This document shows positions 60,461 through 64,000 of a stretch of 64,000 nucleotides of DNA, piece after piece; the stretch's first letter is position 1; each line of letters starts with the position of its first letter. Origin of the DNA: Blepharisma stoltei (Eukaryota > Ciliophora > Heterotrichea > Heterotrichida > Blepharismidae); contig CAJZBQ010000054.1 of assembly GCA_914767885.1 (NCBI GenBank), positions 186,001 to 250,000 of the forward strand, read 5' to 3'. The position numbers and the translations under genes are program-made. Below the pieces are notes generated by a model that saw nothing but the letters and a program-made list of their open reading frames with translations, made no database searches and was not told the DNA's origin.

Positions 60461-63400
60461 TTAGTCATTTAGTTGACAAAGGAATGCAGCTCCTTTAAGA
60501 ACCCAATAATTCGGTTTTTTCATAGTAGGGCACTCAATAGCAATAATGAAATTTGTTGAATGCCCAGTAGTGCTCAAAACACCAGCTCTCACCGAAGTTT
60601 TATACACAGGCATCGAATACTCTTCAGGATCAGGCGTATAACTTTCAGCAGGGGTGAAAAATATCACTGGGGCTTTGCTATACATTTCTCCAATATATGA
60701 ATCTTCCAACTGCATTGTGTCTACATCCCATCTGGAGCCTTCCATATAAAGTCCATAAATATAGCACCCATCGTCTGCCAAATCTGTAATTTGATCTATA
60801 TCGAAAAATGGCTGGAAATCAAATGAGAAATTCAAAATATCTATAGGGATTTGGTATTTTCTCGAAAAACTCTGTAAAACAGCTGTTAAAAATCCTTGAG
60901 GGAAGAAAAAGGCACTGAGCCAAAAAGCTTCAGGTTTGCCTTGGCTAAGCCATTTTCTTAAAAATGCGACACGTTCTTTTAGATCATTAACCCAAGAAGC
61001 TAACGGCCTTAGAGAAGGATAAGCAACTCTGACTCAGTTTTCAGGGACTTGATTATTAAGCATATTTCTATACATACTGTCCAATTCTCCTGACATCACA
61101 ACAACTCCTTTAATAGCTTTCTTTAAATCTTCAAGACTTTTCCTCATAACCTTCAGAAGTCTGTTAAATCTGACCATTTCTTGTCCTAAAAATGTCCCAA
61201 GTGATTCCATAAGCCCAAACTTGTCCCTTGCGAATATTTCTGGAGCAGCTTCAGATCTTAGCATGTCTGTTGGCAATTGGTCAAAAATTACCCCAGCGAG
61301 CTCGTCTACAATTTCATCAGAGGATTTTCCAGATGATCCTTTCCCTGCATCTCTTGGCTGTATTGAAAGGGCAGTTGTCAATATTAAATTCGATTCTTGG
61401 TTTTGGAAAGTAATATTAGCGTTTTCATGCATCCCAAAAATCTCTGGCTGGTCAGTTAAAGGTAACGTGTCTGCATAAGCTTTATAAGCTGCCAAATCAC
61501 CGTCTGCTGGCACATGGTAAATTCCTGAGACAGAAAATTTATAGTCATCTCCAAGTACTTGTGGAGTTATAAAAATACCTAAAATGCCCATCAAGCATCG
61601 TCTGTCTCAGTCATCAGTCACCCTGCCTCCATAATTGATTTCTCCAGTCATAAATCGGATTGCATCCCAAGGAATATTGCTTTCTGTAGTATTTAAAAAG
61701 TTTTTAAGCATTAAAATTGACGTCTCTAAGTCAGATTCGTTAAATTCATATCTGATATTCCATCCAAGTGGCCCGAATTTGCGTCTTTCTTGCAGAATTG
61801 CATGGAAAAACGATATGCTTACAAGCAGTTTTTTCCACTCATGAAGCTTTGTGCAGCTTTCTAGCTGTTCGTCTGACATGGCGTTTAGTGACCTTATAAG
61901 ATTTGCCCTGATTCCTTTAGGCGGCTCATTAGTAAGTTTCACACCATTTTGTAAGACAGGGACAGGGAAATAGTCACAAGGCATCGACGTCAAAAACAGC
62001 CTGAAATCTTCATTCATATGGACTTTTGGGTCTTCAAAATTTTCACAAATGGTTTCTAAGTCATGCATCCACGATTTCGCAAGATGGCAGTTCTGCAAGA
62101 CAATCCACTTCCCAGCCTTAAACCCGCTGTCAATCAGCCTTTTTGCTCTGTCACCTTGTCCTTTGCCTAAAGAAATGATTTCTAATTTTTCAGCAAATCC
62201 CATCATTTCGGCTAGTCTTTTCATCATACTCATAGGGTCAGCGCCTTGGCTAAGGATAAAAATAACCGGATTCCTACAGTTTGTGTCTGCATAGACCTCT
62301 TCCATTGATATTGGTGGCACTTCTACGTATTTTCTGCCTAAAAATTCATCGACGAACTTAATGACCATATAAATGATTTTTTCTTCACGGAATGCTTTTA
62401 CTAGTAAAAGTTTGTGAAAAGTGGGCAAGGAGTTATAAGGCTCAGGAAGAGGCTCGTCTTGAGGCTCACTTTTTGAAGCCCATCTGATCCATTCCGCTTT
62501 ATTTTTTGCGATTTCTTGGCCTAATAGAGGCTGGTTAAACGGAGCACTAATATTTTGCAAGAAAATAATGGTGTCCCAAGTTTTATCAGAGAATTTAGAA
62601 GGATCTGGGTTTGGCGTCCTCACAAAGCTTGAAGGGATAATTGCTACCCCTTTTAATAATAATCCCCACTCTGCATCAGAAATTTTTCCTTCCCTTCTTA
62701 AAATTTGTACTAAAATTAAAAAGCTAAAAATCAGCTTATGGGCATTGAAAAGGCCTCTACACACGTTCATAAAAATGAACTCAGTAATTGATGAAATTAA
62801 GATGCTGATTCTTTCTTCAATTATGTCTGATCTTTGTGAAGTATCTATGACCTTATTGAAAAGCTTGGTGAAATATGAAAGAGAGTATTGGTACATTGGG
62901 TCTACCAATGCTAAATCTGCAATCACAAAGTATAAGAGTTTACGATAGATAGCCTATTAATGAGCATCTTTATTTTAGCCTGGCATTAGTTGACTGGTAT
63001 ATCGTTATTGGCTCTGGCTAACCAAAAAATGCTGCTATATAGGCTATTCTTCATAAGCATTTATATAAGATTGACCCTCTTACAGCTACAGATTGGTACT
63101 GCTGAAAAGCAGCTTCGACTTCTTTTTTGATGTCCTCAGCTCTCAACATTCTTTGGCTGATTTCGTTTGACAAGTTTTTAGAGCTCTTTAAAGTTTCAAT
63201 AATTTCAGGATCGTCTAAAATATTTCCTTTTGAGTCAGAAAGAGATGACAAAATGGTGTCTTCAGCTTGTTTTAAGCTTTTTTGGTCTTTTACCATCGCA
63301 ATCATCAGCTCAGTTTTCCTTTTTTCTATTTTTGGCTGCTCTTTTTTGACGACGTCGCCTAAAAGCTGCTCTTCAAGGCCTTGTGTAGTAACAGTGAAGT

Positions 63401-64000
63401 TTATAAGTGTCGTTTTAATAGTAACCTCAGGCAGATAATGAGGATTTGGTAGCTTGGTAGTGATATAAAGCTTAAAAGCAGGGTCATAGTCGACTTCTTG
63501 GTCACCCATTCTCAATGAAAATCTCCCCGCCCCTTGCTCCACCAAATTCTTTTCTAAAATCGGGTCAAGTGTCGGATCCAGAATTTCCCCTACATCTTCT
63601 ATTAATAGTGCAGCCCCATTTCTCACACAAGTCTCTACAGACCTTGCAAAATCCCTCTCAGTCTGTTTAATAACCTTAATCCCTGCCTTTTCTTCAAGCT
63701 TTTTAATCCACCGATTCGCTTGTTCTTGAGGATCAATCATAAGCGGCCATCTTTCACATCTTGTAACCAAAATGCCATTATTAATAGAAACAGTGTCAGC
63801 TGGCAGTGTCTTGATATTCCAGTCACGAATTGTCATAGGATCGCCCATAATTTCTTGTAAATCATAATTAGGGGTAACTGGGATCTTGAATTCTTCACAT
63901 TTTTGTAGCCAGGAGCTAACGAGCTCATTTCGGTAAATTCCTGTAAAAGGACCATAGTAGCTGATGCAGGCTGCTGACAAAAATGTGTCTCCTGCGACAT
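60461..64000 (-). CDS. Axonemal dynein heavy chain, C-terminal part (gene continues beyond 64000)
   Basis: Motor subunit of a ciliary dynein arm, minus strand, 5' end outside the window. In order: end of stalk and AAA5 (SAACISYYGPFTGIYRNELVSSW, TRCERWPLMIDPQEQANRWIK, LIEDVGEILDPTLDPIL, KLYITTKLPNPHYLPEV), coiled-coil EDTILSSLSDSKGNILDD, RGSILYFVIADLALVDPMYQYSL, AAA6 (VIFILSQGADPM, SLGKGQGDRAKRLI, GKWIVLQNCHLAKSWM, RLFLTSMPCDYFPVPVLQNGVKLTNEPPKGIRANL), GPLGWNIRYEFNESD, EINYGGRVTDDWDRR and the C-terminal domain (FWLSAFFFPQGFLTAVLQ, GLYMEGSRWD, YKTSVRAGVLSTTGHSTNFI). Trp by TGA in TDDWDRR and PENWVRV. One IES (62938-63070). Stop is TAA. Confidence 0.95.
62938..63070. other. IES (133 bp) in the dynein heavy chain
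   Basis: The 7-bp direct repeat tataaga (62931-62937, 63064-63070) contains TA. Deletion gives RGSILYFVIADLALVDPMY, an invariant dynein segment. No inverted ends. Confidence 0.9.

Overview
The window looks like germline (micronuclear) DNA of a heterotrich ciliate, most likely Blepharisma or a close relative. Four features seen in the sequence support this. (1) UGA is read as Trp: it sits at conserved Trp positions in the dynein intermediate chain, CDKL kinase, MTHFR, dynein heavy chain and one eL41 copy, while TAA and, less often, TAG end genes. (2) Three introns of exactly 15 nt (GT...AG) are visible. (3) Nearly every longer gene is interrupted by DNA whose removal restores a conserved protein, usually between two TA dinucleotides. 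These are internal eliminated sequences (IESs). (4) Many IESs are miniature inverted-repeat elements (MITEs) or retroposon (SINE-like) copies with target-site duplications. The species name is an inference.

Layout. 0-5 kb: axonemal dynein intermediate chain, Nup35/53-like nucleoporin, a coiled-coil protein with four IESs. 5.9-11.4 kb: a CDPK with two IESs, a nested palindromic element and a CDKL-type kinase with two 15-nt introns and four interruptions. 12-20 kb: a 25-codon eL41 gene, a SINE, a nuclear-type basic protein, a TBC RabGAP, a TORTIFOLIA1/SPIRAL2-like HEAT protein and a TPR protein. 20-25.7 kb: ribosomal protein eS17 split by an IES, VAC14, a 1.1-kb long-TIR element holding three tandem repeats, and a gene with a SINE in its coding sequence. 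26-33 kb: one very long low-complexity repeat protein with a C-terminal ELMO-like region and four IESs. 34-43 kb: an OSCA/TMEM63-type channel, a coiled-coil protein, an Atg18/WIPI PROPPIN and MTHFR. 44-48 kb: three tandem truncated haemoglobins and PEMT. 48-57 kb: a PX sorting nexin, a cluster of four C/D-box snoRNAs, a two-RRM protein, a CAMK/SNF1-type kinase with a DFS motif, and a small membrane protein. 57-64 kb: a decayed PiggyBac-family transposase, a four-TM protein, a second eL41 gene and the C-terminal part of an axonemal dynein heavy chain running off the right edge.

The genes are ordinary housekeeping and ciliary genes without operon logic. The notable biology is the interruption system: about 37 insertions within genes, from 44 to 879 bp, that must be removed from DNA before these genes can be expressed. 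The window shows several stages of the process: retroposons caught inside exons with intact duplications, near-identical young MITEs, old short IESs without repeats, and a dead relative of the PiggyBac excisase family. A few interruptions do not have TA at the inferred boundary.
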